From: OLB16 sp964481775
Lineage (GTDB): Bacteria; Hinthialibacterota; Hinthialibacteria; OLB16
DNA length: 40,283 nucleotides
Reading direction: 5' to 3'
NCBI GenBank assembly: GCA_964481775.1
Contig: CAYZUX010000024.1
Span: forward strand, 1-40,283
Below, in pieces: positions 8,269-16,523 of the stretch. A program made the translations under genes and the position numbers. Under the pieces are notes generated by a model. That model searched no databases. It saw nothing but the letters and a program-made list of their open reading frames with translations, and had not been told where the DNA came from. The stretch's first letter is position 1; every line of letters starts with the position of its first letter.

Positions 8269-9150
8269 ATGGCCGACTCAATGTCATTTGGCGGAGTTGA
8301 TCTGAGCGGGAGCACCTACGGTGTGACGGTGGTGGATGGGCCGATTCAGGCTTTGGCATCCCCACGGCTGTCGAAGAGTGACCGGGTTGGGAACCATGGC
8401 TCCGTGATCCGTGGGAATTACATCGGGGAACGTACCCTCTCAGTGCCGGTGATTGTGGAGGGGAGTACACATGCGGACATGCTGGCCAAGGTGGACGCTC
8501 TTCGGGCTTTGTTTGTGCCTGGTGTGGACCATTCGCTCACGCTCGATTACTGGCCGGGGCGGTATTTGATGTGCCGTCTGGCCAAGGCGATTGAGGGGAA
8601 GGTGTATGGGGGCCGCGCGCTGGAGATGGACCTGGAGTTTGTGGCGGGTGACCCATTGTGGTACGGGACCACGCTGCATACACGGACGATCACCAACAGC
8701 AATACCTTCAATGATTGGCGTGTGGCTCTGGGAGGAACGCCCTACGCGGGCAGCGCGGATACGCCGATCTCGTTTGTGGGGCAGCAAGGGCCATCGGATA
8801 GCGCCTACGCGGAATTGTATGTGGAGAACACGCTGGAGACGCATACCACCATCGAGAACAGGTGGGGAATCACCACGAGCGCGGACAATTATCTGCCCTA
8901 CCGGATGGGGGCGAATCTGTACTGCAAGTTCGACAGCAATCTGGAGACGATCTCGGTGTCGGCGGATGGGGTGGCCTGGACCTCGATCATGATCTACCGG
9001 TCGGTCAGTTACACACCGGGAGTGGGCAACGATCCTTATGTGCTTCCGACCCAGGCATTGCTCCATCCGGGAGAGAACTCCTTCACCTGTGTGGGCTTGA
9101 GCGGCACCGGTTACACCTGGACCTATTCCTACTACGACAGGTGGCTCTAA
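8269..9150 (+). CDS. Distal tail protein (Dit-like)
   Basis: 293 residues from ATG 8269 with a GGGGAGGG Shine-Dalgarno just upstream. The first ~130 residues match siphovirus Dit/'sipho_tail' proteins: an opening beta segment (SMSFGGVDLSGSTYGV), then 'ERTLSVPVIVEG', a helix (HADMLAKVDALRALF), and 'LTLDYWPGRYLMCRLAKAIEG'. The C-terminal half is a galectin-like, beta-rich region. Dit forms the hexameric ring joining tail tip and receptor-binding parts, and its gene normally follows the tape measure, as here. Confidence 0.8.
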   Translation: MADSMSFGGVDLSGSTYGVTVVDGPIQALASPRLSKSDRVGNHGSVIRGNYIGERTLSVPVIVEGSTHADMLAKVDALRALFVPGVDHSLTLDYWPGRYLMCRLAKAIEGKVYGGRALEMDLEFVAGDPLWYGTTLHTRTITNSNTFNDWRVALGGTPYAGSADTPISFVGQQGPSDSAYAELYVENTLETHTTIENRWGITTSADNYLPYRMGANLYCKFDSNLETISVSADGVAWTSIMIYRSVSYTPGVGNDPYVLPTQALLHPGENSFTCVGLSGTGYTWTYSYYDRWL

Positions 9151-9596
9151 TGGCAACAGCATTTAAGAAGGTCTCGAATAATGCGGCGGGGTACCTGAGT
9201 GCCGGGATCGATGACAACGACACCTCATTGAGCCTGGAGAGTGGTCAGGGGGGCACTTTTCCAGCGACAGGCCCCTTCTGGGTGACGCTGTTTTCACAGG
9301 ACCCAGGCGACGGCTGCGAGATCATCGAAGTGGGTGGCAGGACTGGAGATGTCTTGACGGGGCTAGTCCGAGGTCAGCAAGGGACCACGGCGGCTTCCTG
9401 GGCTACGGGATCGGCGGTGCAGTGCCTCCTGACATCTCAACATCTTGAAGACCTCCACACAGCGGTGAACGCTTTGGAGGCGGGGATCGACTTCGCTCAG
9501 ACCACGGAATACCTGGCAACATTCGAGCCGACGGAGTCGGCCATCATCACCATCAACGGTGTGCAGTACCGGATCGCGCTCGATCCAGTCTTGTGA
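9150..9596 (+). CDS. Short tail-tip/fibre attachment protein
   Basis: 148 residues from ATG 9150, coupled to Dit by TAATG. Residues ~1-95 are clearly related to the first ~95 of the large fibre encoded at 11949: both share 'AAFKK/AWKQ(F)V.NNA', 'FPA(T/S)GPFWVT(L/I)F', 'EII.VG', and 'RGQQGT(T/S)AA.W..GS.VQ'. The latter resembles the 'GQ-x-GTTAA' motif of tail fibre N-termini that dock on the baseplate. This protein keeps that module plus ~50 residues and lacks a long shaft, so it may be a minimal attachment subunit. Confidence 0.6.
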   Translation: MATAFKKVSNNAAGYLSAGIDDNDTSLSLESGQGGTFPATGPFWVTLFSQDPGDGCEIIEVGGRTGDVLTGLVRGQQGTTAASWATGSAVQCLLTSQHLEDLHTAVNALEAGIDFAQTTEYLATFEPTESAIITINGVQYRIALDPVL

Positions 9597-9604
9597 GGGG
9601 AACC

Positions 9605-10936
9605 ATGAAACGACTTTCGACAATCCTATTCCTGACCATATTGCTGACCTCGGCACAATGGTCCTTCGGGCAGACGGCGACACCGACTCCAACCGATACG
9701 GCAACGGCTACGGCCACACCGACAGCGACTGAAACCCGTGCTCCGGTCTACAAGGTGGGGGCGATTCAGGCCAACAATCCGGCAGGTTTGCCGATCCTGG
9801 GGAGCGACGGGTCGACGCTGGAGTTAATTGGTCCGAGCGGATTGATTCTGGACGCCTCTCAGGTAACGGCTGGGACCTTCGGAGACGGCTCTTATGTGTT
9901 CCAGGACAACCTTACTTTTTCTGGCACTGACCCGGTTCTGAATTTTCCGAATAGCGATTACATCAAGTACACAAATTCATCGGCACAGATTACATTCAAT
10001 GATGGAACTACTGACAGGATTACATTAGACCTTGATGATGGGATACATGCCATCGGGGCTGCTCCAAATGCAGGTTATAAATTGTATGTGCTCAACTCAG
10101 GCTCAAGTGGTCCGGACTATGGAGGTTACTTTAGTAATACATCCACTGAGGGTTCGAGCGAGTATGGTATAGCAGCATACACGACAGGCTCACACACTGG
10201 TAACAGTTTCGGGGTGCGGGCCAACTCTGCAAACGGATCAGGAAACAACTACGGTGGATACCTCGATACCATAGGATCAACGGGTGTTGGCTACGGAATA
10301 TATACCGCAAACACAAACACATCTACATCGAATCAATATGGTGCCAGCATCAATGTAACTGGCAGTCAGGCATCATCTACACACTATGGGGCCGCGGTTA
10401 CAGCAAGCGGCGGCGGTACGAATTATGGTCTTTATCCAGCGGCAAGTGGAGGAACTACAAACTGGGCAATCTATACAGCGGGCGGTGACACCCGTATAGG
10501 TGGCACTCTGCAACTGACCGACACAGGCCAACAGATAACGGTCAACACCACAGACGACAGGTTCCTCTTCGGAAACGGCACGGACGCTTCTCAGGTAATG
10601 CTCGACACAACCTATGGAGACGTGCTCCTGAAGGGCAGACTTAATCTGGATGCGGGGTCGGCGCTGACTATCTCATCCAACGCGGTCACGGTTATTCGGA
10701 CACGGCATTCCCTGACCGCGAGCGGGGCATCCGACACCCTGAACACGATCAACGGGGGTGTCTCCGGGGATATTCTGTACCTGACCGGGACGGCGGGGAA
10801 AACGATCACGGTGGCTGATGGGGCCGGGAATATCGAGTGCAATACGAACCGGACGCTGGACGGAACCAACGACTGGATGACGCTCATGTACGACGGAAGC
10901 AAGTGGCAGATGCTTTCGATAGCGTTGGACAACTGA
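9605..10936 (+). CDS. Fibre-like protein with Sec signal peptide and Thr/Pro linker
   Basis: 443 residues from ATG 9605 (GAGGGGAACC upstream). It opens with a classic signal peptide (KR, then LSTILFLTILLTSAQ, then SFGQ at residues ~20-23), followed by a Thr/Pro/Ala linker at ~24-43 and a fibre-like body. The middle (~160-300) carries repeated Y-G-x-Y units (YGGYF, YGIAAY, YGGYL, YGIYT, YGASI, YGAAV, YGLYP) as in beta-helical adhesins and tail fibres. The C-terminus (GAGNIECNTNRTLDG) resembles trimeric fibre ends. An export signal on a gene inside a tail-fibre locus is odd: the product may be displayed by the lysogen rather than built into virions, or be a host adhesin acquired by the phage. 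Confidence 0.75.
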   Translation: MKRLSTILFLTILLTSAQWSFGQTATPTPTDTATATATPTATETRAPVYKVGAIQANNPAGLPILGSDGSTLELIGPSGLILDASQVTAGTFGDGSYVFQDNLTFSGTDPVLNFPNSDYIKYTNSSAQITFNDGTTDRITLDLDDGIHAIGAAPNAGYKLYVLNSGSSGPDYGGYFSNTSTEGSSEYGIAAYTTGSHTGNSFGVRANSANGSGNNYGGYLDTIGSTGVGYGIYTANTNTSTSNQYGASINVTGSQASSTHYGAAVTASGGGTNYGLYPAASGGTTNWAIYTAGGDTRIGGTLQLTDTGQQITVNTTDDRFLFGNGTDASQVMLDTTYGDVLLKGRLNLDAGSALTISSNAVTVIRTRHSLTASGASDTLNTINGGVSGDILYLTGTAGKTITVADGAGNIECNTNRTLDGTNDWMTLMYDGSKWQMLSIALDN

Positions 10937-10937
10937 A

Positions 10938-11474
10938 ATGTTACCTCGGTTGTTGGATGTAACCGAGGAGGAGATCGAGGAGGGGGAAATGTTTTTGCAA
11001 CCGAAGGAACGCAGGAACCATCGAGAGATCACGCTGGCGAAGGTGGGCATCCTGATAGGAATCGTTGGAACCCTCCTGCTATGGTCGTTGGCATGGGGAA
11101 GCGGGTGCAATTCGGATCGGGCATTCGCCGTGAAGTCGGACATCATCTACCTGATGCTGATGCGTTGCGGGGATGGTCCGGTCCCAGCGGACTGGGAGGT
11201 GGTGGTTGACCGGACGGAACGCTTCCGGATCCCAGTGGAACGCATCCCAGAGACAGACAAGTTCCTGATGCGGTTGGGGGAATACTACCGCCTGCATCCC
11301 GGCGAGAACGTAATCGAATACCGGGCGATCAGAAACGGTTTTATTTCAGGACCTACGGAAAGCATCCGGCTCGCTCTGGTGGACGGGACCAACTCGGTCT
11401 TCCCGCCATTGGGTGGGTTTACGGTCTCGGAGATTCAAGAGGTGAAATACTCATTGGAATGGGGAGGGAAATAA
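10938..11474 (+). CDS. Single-span membrane protein with extracytoplasmic domain
   Basis: 178 residues from ATG 10938, one base after the fibre gene stop. A charged, acidic N-terminus (~1-33) precedes one strong hydrophobic helix at ~35-52 (VGILIGIVGTLLLWSLAW), then an ~125-residue domain with beta-type alternation (DWEVVVDRTERFRIPVERI; ENVIEYRAIRNGFISGP), possibly Ig/FnIII-like. Its stop overlaps the next gene's start (TAATG). Not a known holin or spanin. It lies between two exported-type proteins in the fibre module; function unknown. Confidence 0.65.
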   Translation: MLPRLLDVTEEEIEEGEMFLQPKERRNHREITLAKVGILIGIVGTLLLWSLAWGSGCNSDRAFAVKSDIIYLMLMRCGDGPVPADWEVVVDRTERFRIPVERIPETDKFLMRLGEYYRLHPGENVIEYRAIRNGFISGPTESIRLALVDGTNSVFPPLGGFTVSEIQEVKYSLEWGGK

Positions 11475-11947
11475 TGAAACGTGCAGCGATAGTCTTTCTT
11501 CTTGGACTGATCTTGTCCGGGTGCTGGTGTAAATCGTGCAGGGGGCAGACAGCCGGAACTCCCTGGGTCAACGACACCGTGGTCACCTCCACGGAGGCGC
11601 AGGAGTTCCGGCGCACCTGCGAGGACCTGCTGAATTATGATCCAGCCGGCCTGATCGAGATCCTCTTTGTGGTGGCAACCGGGTCTGCGATACCATCCGG
11701 GACCCAGACTGTCCAGATCAACTCCGCGCAACTGAACAGGTGGTTCAACACGGCGGACACGGGATCATTCGTGAGCCGTGGCTATTGGCGGATCGGTCAG
11801 GTGGCGGTGGGGAGGAAGATCATTCCCCGGAAGGAAGCGGAGATTGAAATCCGTGCTCTGGCACCGGTGAAGATCAACAACCAGGCCAAGCGGGAGCGAT
11901 TTATCGCCAAGTTGGATTACCTGACCGGAACCTCCGAGGAGTACTGA
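11474..11947 (+). CDS. Putative lipoprotein in the fibre module
   Basis: 157 residues from ATG 11474. MKR plus a hydrophobic stretch ends in a lipobox L14-S15-G16-C17, so the mature protein should be lipid-anchored. The body has no motif I recognise (an EFRRTCEDLLNYD helix, then LIEILFVVATGSAIPSGTQTV). Translationally coupled to the membrane protein upstream (TAATG) and two bases from the large fibre gene. Phage lipoproteins usually act in superinfection exclusion or as spanin outer subunits. The size and place here do not settle between these. Confidence 0.65.
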   Translation: MKRAAIVFLLGLILSGCWCKSCRGQTAGTPWVNDTVVTSTEAQEFRRTCEDLLNYDPAGLIEILFVVATGSAIPSGTQTVQINSAQLNRWFNTADTGSFVSRGYWRIGQVAVGRKIIPRKEAEIEIRALAPVKINNQAKRERFIAKLDYLTGTSEEY

Positions 11948-11948
11948 A

Positions 11949-13688
11949 GTGGGAACAACAGCCTGGAAGCAGTTTGTCAACAACGCTGGGAGTGAACTCA
12001 CGGCGACTCTGACCAACACGGCGACGTCATTTTCGGTGCCGGATGGGGAGGGCGGTTTGTTTCCCGCGAGCGGTCCATTCTGGGTGACGATCTTTGGCAC
12101 CACGGTGGCGGAGGGGCATGAGATCATCCTGGTGGGCACGATTTCCGGGGACACCTTCTCGAATTGCAGCCGTGGCCAGCAGGGGACCAGTGCGGCGCAG
12201 TGGCCAGCGGGCAGCAATGTGCAACTGTTGTGGACGGCGGGGAGTGTGGAGCAGATCCAGGCTGCGATTACGGCGCTAGAAGAGGGGACGGTATTAACGG
12301 ATTTGGCCTTTACGCAGGACGTGCAGGTCCGGAAAGCGGGAACGAGTGTCACGCCGAAGGTGACGCTGATCCATTCGCGGGGGTCTATCTCCTCTCCCAC
12401 CGCGACCCAGAGCACCGATGCTGTGGGGTCGGTGCTCTGGCAGGCTTTCTCCTCGGCGCTGGCTCCGATCTCGATTGCGGAGATTGTGGCGCTACCTGAC
12501 GGCCAGATCCCGGCGGCGGGGGATGCACCGGGGATGCTGGAGTTCCGTGTGACACCCAACGGATCGGCCACTCCGGCGGTGGCCTTGACGCTCTACAACG
12601 ATAAGAGCGCCACAGCGGGGGCATTGGAGAACCAGATCTGGGATTCACAGGGGTATATTCCGCTCTCGGCGCTAAAGACCGGCACCACGAACAACTCGAA
12701 GGTGCTGACGGCGGGGGAGACCGAGGGAAGCGCGGGCTGGGCCTCCCTGGAAAGCAACCTCCCGGCAACGGAAGGACAGGAAGGGAAGTTCCTTGGGTGC
12801 GATGCTGAAGGAGCGATCTGGACCGATGTTCCGTCGGACCTGCCCGATCAAACCGGTAACACCGGCAAGTTCTTAACCACGGATGGAAGTGTAGCCTCCT
12901 GGGGGGACATTACCTTCCCGGAAGAGATTCCGGACCAAACAGGGAATAGCGGTAAGTTCCTGACCACGGACGGGTCGGTTCTGTCCTGGGGAACTCCAGA
13001 CGCAGGGGATGCCCTCCCGGACCAGACCGGAAATGCTGGGAAGTTTCTGACCACCGATGGATCGGTGGCCTCCTGGGGCACCCCGACGGCAGTGCCGGGA
13101 GCGAACTCGGTCGGGGCCTCAGAACTTAAGGAGGACGATTCCGCGATCCAGTTCCTCGCTCTGGCATTGGTAGGGGCGACAACAGGAGACCTCTTTCCAC
13201 TCAGTTTGAAGACATCGCGTGGGAGTGTGGCCTCTCCAACCAACTGTGCAAGCGGGGACTCTGTGGGTCTGGACTTCCATTGTTACTACAGCTCGGCCTA
13301 CCGCAAGTTTGCGGAGATTCGCGTGGAGGTCGATGGGACCCTTGGAACTGGGGATTACCCATCCAGGATGGAGTTCCGTGTTTGCAAGGATGGGTATGCT
13401 GCTCCATTCACCGATCCGAATATGGTGATAAAAAACACTGGCTATGTCGGGATCGGTGAGGTCGGCCCAGCAGGGCAACTGCATGTTGCCCAGAGCAGTT
13501 CGTCTGGGGTGGTCCCAGTCTTGTATCTTGCTCAATCTGACCAGGATGAGCCGTTCATCCAATTTTCAGGGACCTCTGCGGCGGACGATTCGAAAAACAT
13601 CAGCACTGCGGCGATTGGCACCTATACAGGGCGGATTCGTGTGAATATCAACAACACGGACTACTGGATACCGTATTACACACCATGA
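11949..13688 (+). CDS. Large tail fibre protein with tandem repeats
   Basis: 579 residues from GTG 11949 (GAGGAG at 11936-11941). Residues ~1-95 are the docking module shared with the protein at 9150. Two related beta-rich domains begin 'SRGSISSPT' (~138) and 'SRGSVASPT' (~422), each ending '(L/M)EFRV' plus '(Y/N)..GY(V/I)'. Between them lie four repeats of 'LPDQTGN-x-GKFLTTDGSV-x-SWG', the first diverged. Such repeats are common shaft elements of phage fibres. The C-terminus is short and aromatic (DYWIPYYTP). A receptor-binding fibre of the virion is the likely role; no chaperone domain is seen. Confidence 0.8.
   Translation: MGTTAWKQFVNNAGSELTATLTNTATSFSVPDGEGGLFPASGPFWVTIFGTTVAEGHEIILVGTISGDTFSNCSRGQQGTSAAQWPAGSNVQLLWTAGSVEQIQAAITALEEGTVLTDLAFTQDVQVRKAGTSVTPKVTLIHSRGSISSPTATQSTDAVGSVLWQAFSSALAPISIAEIVALPDGQIPAAGDAPGMLEFRVTPNGSATPAVALTLYNDKSATAGALENQIWDSQGYIPLSALKTGTTNNSKVLTAGETEGSAGWASLESNLPATEGQEGKFLGCDAEGAIWTDVPSDLPDQTGNTGKFLTTDGSVASWGDITFPEEIPDQTGNSGKFLTTDGSVLSWGTPDAGDALPDQTGNAGKFLTTDGSVASWGTPTAVPGANSVGASELKEDDSAIQFLALALVGATTGDLFPLSLKTSRGSVASPTNCASGDSVGLDFHCYYSSAYRKFAEIRVEVDGTLGTGDYPSRMEFRVCKDGYAAPFTDPNMVIKNTGYVGIGEVGPAGQLHVAQSSSSGVVPVLYLAQSDQDEPFIQFSGTSAADDSKNISTAAIGTYTGRIRVNINNTDYWIPYYTP
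12759..13091 (+). repeat. Four tandem fibre-shaft repeats
   Basis: In-frame repeats starting at 12759, 12840, 12927 and 13014 (81-, 87- and 87-bp steps). The last three encode near-identical 'PDQTGN-x-GKFLTTDGSV' units; the first (PATEGQEGKFLGCD) is diverged. They are close enough in sequence to recombine, so the fibre shaft could change length. Confidence 0.8.
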
Positions 13689-13698
13689 GGTGATGGAA

Positions 13699-13736
13699 TA
13701 GAGGACAAAAAGGACGGAAGGGACAAAAAAGGAGAG
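13699..13736 (+). repeat. GGGACA-type short repeat
   Basis: Purine-rich run with three spaced (A)GGAC(A/G) units (GAGGACAAAAAGGACGGAAG, then GGACAAAAAAGGAGAGG). Similar units recur at 18888-18940 and 28868-28892. Its end supplies the ribosome binding site of the 59-aa gene that follows. Confidence 0.45.
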
Positions 13737-13738
13737 GA

Positions 13739-13918
13739 ATGATGACGCCTGAGCAAGCGTTGGAGAATTTGAATGCGGCGGTGGGGCTGCTGCAACTGAC
13801 CAGGCAACAGCATTTGATTCTAGCCAAGAGTGTCGAGGTGATTCGTGTTGTCTTATCCAACGAGAAGGCAGGCCAGGAAGCGGACCCGTTGGTCGAGGCT
13901 GGGATGAAGAGCGAATGA
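13739..13918 (+). CDS. Small phage protein (59 aa)
   Basis: 59 residues from ATG 13739, with AAAAGGAGAGG immediately upstream, ending 12 bases before the next start, whose ribosome binding site overlaps the end of this gene. Mostly helical: EQALENLNAAVGLLQLTRQQH and LILAKSVEVIRVVLSNEK form a helical pair, then an acidic tail. Possibly a small coiled-coil tail or chaperone protein. Family not recognised; reality is supported by the strong ribosome binding site and tight spacing. Confidence 0.6.
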   Translation: MMTPEQALENLNAAVGLLQLTRQQHLILAKSVEVIRVVLSNEKAGQEADPLVEAGMKSE

Positions 13919-13929
13919 GGAGGAAGTGA

Positions 13930-15288
13930 GTGGTCAGTAGTTATCAGATCACCCTGGGGGCCGGGTATGGGACTCCCACGGGGTTCAACCAGCGGGGGGG
14001 AATCAACGGGCGGGCCTGCCTGTTCAACGGTGTGGTCCTCCAGCGGGCGGTGTCCGCCTACCCCATCGCTTTCCAGGGCAACGCCTGGATGGGGAACACG
14101 GTCTGGTTGAATTACTACCCGGTACTGTCGGAATTGCAGTTATCGGTGTTGAGGCGCGGGGATTACCGTCTGGAGGTGAGGAGTTCTTCGGGTACGCTGC
14201 TGGCTGAGTTGCCAGACATATTATCCGGAAAGTGGATTGACGAGGTGAATGCGGCGGGAAGCCTGGAGTTCAGTTACCCTGCGGACAATGCGGAAGCATC
14301 CTATTTCGTGAATCCCAACGAGATCTGGCTATATCGTGGACCGGCCCTGAAGCCACTGCGGGCTTTCATTATTCAAGCAGTAAAATGGAGGGATGGGGAT
14401 ACGCGGCATGTCAGTGTCCAGTGTGAAGGACTGCTGGCCCAATGGGGAGTTGAAGTGCTGCGGTCGTACGACGCTGGCGGGGTAGTCACAGTGCGTACGG
14501 TGCTGGATGCCTGGATTAACGAATATCAGCTCATTCAGCCGGGGATCTACATCGGGGAGATCGATCCCTGGATACAATTCACGCAGGTGACGGCGGCGGC
14601 GGAGAACAAGACGATGCTGCAAGCCTTCCGCGATCTGCATGAGGCCATCGGCGGGTATTATTACGTTACTCCGCAAAGGCGTTTGTGCTGGAAATCCACC
14701 ATCGGGAATGATGCTGGGCATGTGATCCGGTACGGGAGGAATGCGCTGGAGATCACGCGGAGCATCGACTACCGGACAATCAACAACCGCCTGGTGGGGA
14801 CTGGAGTGGTGAACGGGGAGGACCAGACGGTCACCAAGAATGATCTGACCTCGCAGTCTGATTATGGAATCAGGACGGGGTTTTATGAGGCCCCGGACAC
14901 GATGGTGTTGAGCGACTTAGCCAATCTGACTCAGGCGGAGTTGTTGCGGAGATCGGTGCCGGAGACGGTGATCGAGGTGGAGGCGATTGATTTGTCGCAT
15001 GTGGATTATCTGTCCTACGAATGGGAGGCCTTGGCGATGGAGGTGGGCAGCCGTGTGCACCTGGTGCGCCGGGATGGGAATCGCAAGGGTTTGGCGGTCA
15101 GTTGCCGGGTATACAAGGTGACGCGGGATCTGGCCAAGCCGGAGAAGGTGCAGATCGAGATTGGGGATACCTCGCGGAGTGTCGGAAATGTAGTGACTTA
15201 CAAGCCGCAGAAATCCTGGTTGGATTCGCTGGCACGGGTGATGGGGTATGTGCAGCGTCAAGTACAGAGCAAGGCGGGGACGAATTGA
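13930..15288 (+). CDS. Tail protein, Tal/ReqiPepy6 Gp37-like
   Basis: 452 residues from GTG 13930 (GAGGAGG at 13917-13923). After an unusual ~75-residue N-terminal beta extension, the protein matches Gp37/Tal tail proteins: LAELPDILSGKWIDEVNAAGSLEFSYP, 'NEIWLYRG', then 'TMLQAFRDLHEAIGGYYYV', 'LEITRSIDYRTINNRLVGTG', and a C-terminal barrel with 'VGSRVHLVRRDG'. These proteins close the tail tip and organise the baseplate. The gene normally follows Dit directly; here the whole fibre and exported-protein module lies between them. Confidence 0.75.
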   Translation: MVSSYQITLGAGYGTPTGFNQRGGINGRACLFNGVVLQRAVSAYPIAFQGNAWMGNTVWLNYYPVLSELQLSVLRRGDYRLEVRSSSGTLLAELPDILSGKWIDEVNAAGSLEFSYPADNAEASYFVNPNEIWLYRGPALKPLRAFIIQAVKWRDGDTRHVSVQCEGLLAQWGVEVLRSYDAGGVVTVRTVLDAWINEYQLIQPGIYIGEIDPWIQFTQVTAAAENKTMLQAFRDLHEAIGGYYYVTPQRRLCWKSTIGNDAGHVIRYGRNALEITRSIDYRTINNRLVGTGVVNGEDQTVTKNDLTSQSDYGIRTGFYEAPDTMVLSDLANLTQAELLRRSVPETVIEVEAIDLSHVDYLSYEWEALAMEVGSRVHLVRRDGNRKGLAVSCRVYKVTRDLAKPEKVQIEIGDTSRSVGNVVTYKPQKSWLDSLARVMGYVQRQVQSKAGTN

Positions 15289-15677
15289 TGGACGACGAAT
15301 GCGGAATTAATCAGCGGGATTTATGCAGTCAGAAAATGCAATCGATCCTTGATGCAATCAGGGAATTAAGAGAAGACGCCAAGGCGAGCGAACTCATCGT
15401 TGATGAGACAACCAGAGAAATCTTCAAAAAAATCGACAAAATTTGGGATGTCCTGGATGGCGGTGGGAGGTCTGGCACTGGTATCAATCCCCGTCTGATA
15501 GCGGTCGAAGTGAAGACTGAGAAGAACGAGAAGGGGATTCAGCGTGTTGAGTCAAAACTTAATGACTACATTAGAGAGCGGATGGCTTTTGAGAGAAAAC
15601 TAACATGGGGGATTATTACTGCCATCGGGACGGCCTGTCTGGGGATATTTACGCAATTCATCGGGGGGAAACTCTAG
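15288..15677 (+). CDS. XhlA-like holin-associated membrane protein
   Basis: 129 residues from ATG 15288, overlapping the previous stop (TGATG). A long amphipathic coiled-coil region (residues ~12-105, e.g. KMQSILDAIRELREDAKASE) ends in one membrane helix at ~107-127 (GIITAIGTACLGIFTQFIGG) and a short basic tail. This is the plan of haemolysin XhlA-type proteins, which act with holins in lysis. The stop overlaps the lysozyme start (TAGTG), so the two are translated together. Confidence 0.75.
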   Translation: MDDECGINQRDLCSQKMQSILDAIRELREDAKASELIVDETTREIFKKIDKIWDVLDGGGRSGTGINPRLIAVEVKTEKNEKGIQRVESKLNDYIRERMAFERKLTWGIITAIGTACLGIFTQFIGGKL

Positions 15678-16135
15678 TGGATGAGACGGGAAGCGAGTTG
15701 CTGAATTTCATTAAACTTAACGAAGGGTTGCGTTTGAAACCGTATCGTTGTCCATCGGGGAAGTGGACGATTGGATATGGGTACAACATGGAGGCGCACG
15801 GGATACCACCCTGGATGGTGGACAAGGTGCTAAGCGGCAAGGGGATCAGCGAGGAAGACGCGGAGCGGTTGCTGGTTGGCGAGGTGGCCAACTGTATTTC
15901 GGTGTGCGAAAAGATTGTGCCGGGTTTTCCAGCGCTGACATTGAACCGGAAGATCGCCCTGGTGGACATGTGTTTCAATCTTGGGCCGGCTGGATTGGCG
16001 AAGTTCAAGAACATGCTGGCCGCGATCGGGGCGCAGGACTGGGAGAAGGCCTGGAAGGCGGCGCAGGCGAGCAAGTGGTACACCCAGGTGAAGATGCGTG
16101 GGGTGCGCGTGGTAAAACTGATCCGTGAGGGGTGA
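15677..16135 (+). CDS. GH24 phage lysozyme (endolysin)
   Basis: 152 residues from GTG 15677. The T4-lysozyme-type active site is clear near residues 17-36: NEGLRLKPYRCPSGKWTIGYGYN, with the catalytic Glu, the Cys in place of the T4 Asp (a common variant in P21/R-type enzymes), and the Thr of TIGYG. Later 'RKIALVDMCFNLGP' and 'MRGVRVVKLIREG' also match. It cleaves the glycan strands of peptidoglycan at lysis. No signal peptide is seen, so release should depend on a holin. Adjacent to the XhlA-like gene and small lysis-region proteins. Confidence 0.92.
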   Translation: MDETGSELLNFIKLNEGLRLKPYRCPSGKWTIGYGYNMEAHGIPPWMVDKVLSGKGISEEDAERLLVGEVANCISVCEKIVPGFPALTLNRKIALVDMCFNLGPAGLAKFKNMLAAIGAQDWEKAWKAAQASKWYTQVKMRGVRVVKLIREG

Positions 16136-16138
16136 GAA

Positions 16139-16333
16139 ATGGAATGCCTGGTGACGTACTGGGATGGGCGTGAGCATGTCTCGAAAGAGTTGAAGTTACC
16201 CTCACTTGAAGAGGCGTTAAGTTTTGCGGGGTGGCACCCTGGGGCCACGGTATTAAGAGCATCGGACCGGGCTTTTTATGACCATCTCTCGGGGGAGTTC
16301 ATTCTGTTTGGGGGCCGCGATGGAGGGAGATGA
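16139..16333 (+). CDS. Small phage protein (64 aa)
   Basis: 64 residues from ATG 16139, three bases after the lysozyme stop, with GAGGGGTGAG upstream. Soluble, with HVSKELKLPSLEEALSFAG resembling a short helix-rich domain, then FYDHLSGEFILFGGRDGGR. Not recognised. Its tight spacing puts it in the lysis operon. Confidence 0.5.
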   Translation: MECLVTYWDGREHVSKELKLPSLEEALSFAGWHPGATVLRASDRAFYDHLSGEFILFGGRDGGR

Positions 16334-16354
16334 CTGGGGGAGGGGGGGGGAGAC

Positions 16355-16380
16355 GGAGACCCGGCGGAGCGGGTCCCTCC
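16355..16380. repeat. Small palindrome in lysis region
   Basis: GACCCG (16358-16363) and CGGGTC (16370-16375) form a perfect 6-bp stem around GCGGAG, within a G-rich stretch. GGAG and CTCC flank the stem imperfectly. It resembles dispersed palindromic repeats and lies in a non-coding gap. Confidence 0.35.
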
Positions 16381-16406
16381 AGGAAAAGCCGCGTCAGGTG
16401 GTGTCT

Positions 16407-16505
16407 ATGGCATGGCGGTGGACTTTTGGACCGAAGGGATTGAAGCGGATATCGATTTTCGGATGGCTGAAGAAGGTCCGGGAAATGTGGAACATCGAGA
16501 GGTAG
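16407..16505 (+). CDS. Possible 32-aa basic, Trp-rich peptide
   Basis: ATG 16407 to TAG 16503-16505. The peptide is strongly basic with four Trp residues and an amphipathic pattern (WRWTFGPKGLKRISIF, then WLKKVREMW). AGGTGG at 16396-16401 gives a poor ribosome binding site. It fills a gap in the lysis region. Could be a small membrane-active peptide or chance. Confidence 0.3.
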   Translation: MAWRWTFGPKGLKRISIFGWLKKVREMWNIER

Positions 16506-16523
16506 GAAAGGGAGGATAGGGAA

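Noticed and set aside
6930..8315. Long open frame on the minus strand (461 codons)
   Set aside because: Antisense to the tape measure; composition of a GC-driven shadow, no motif.
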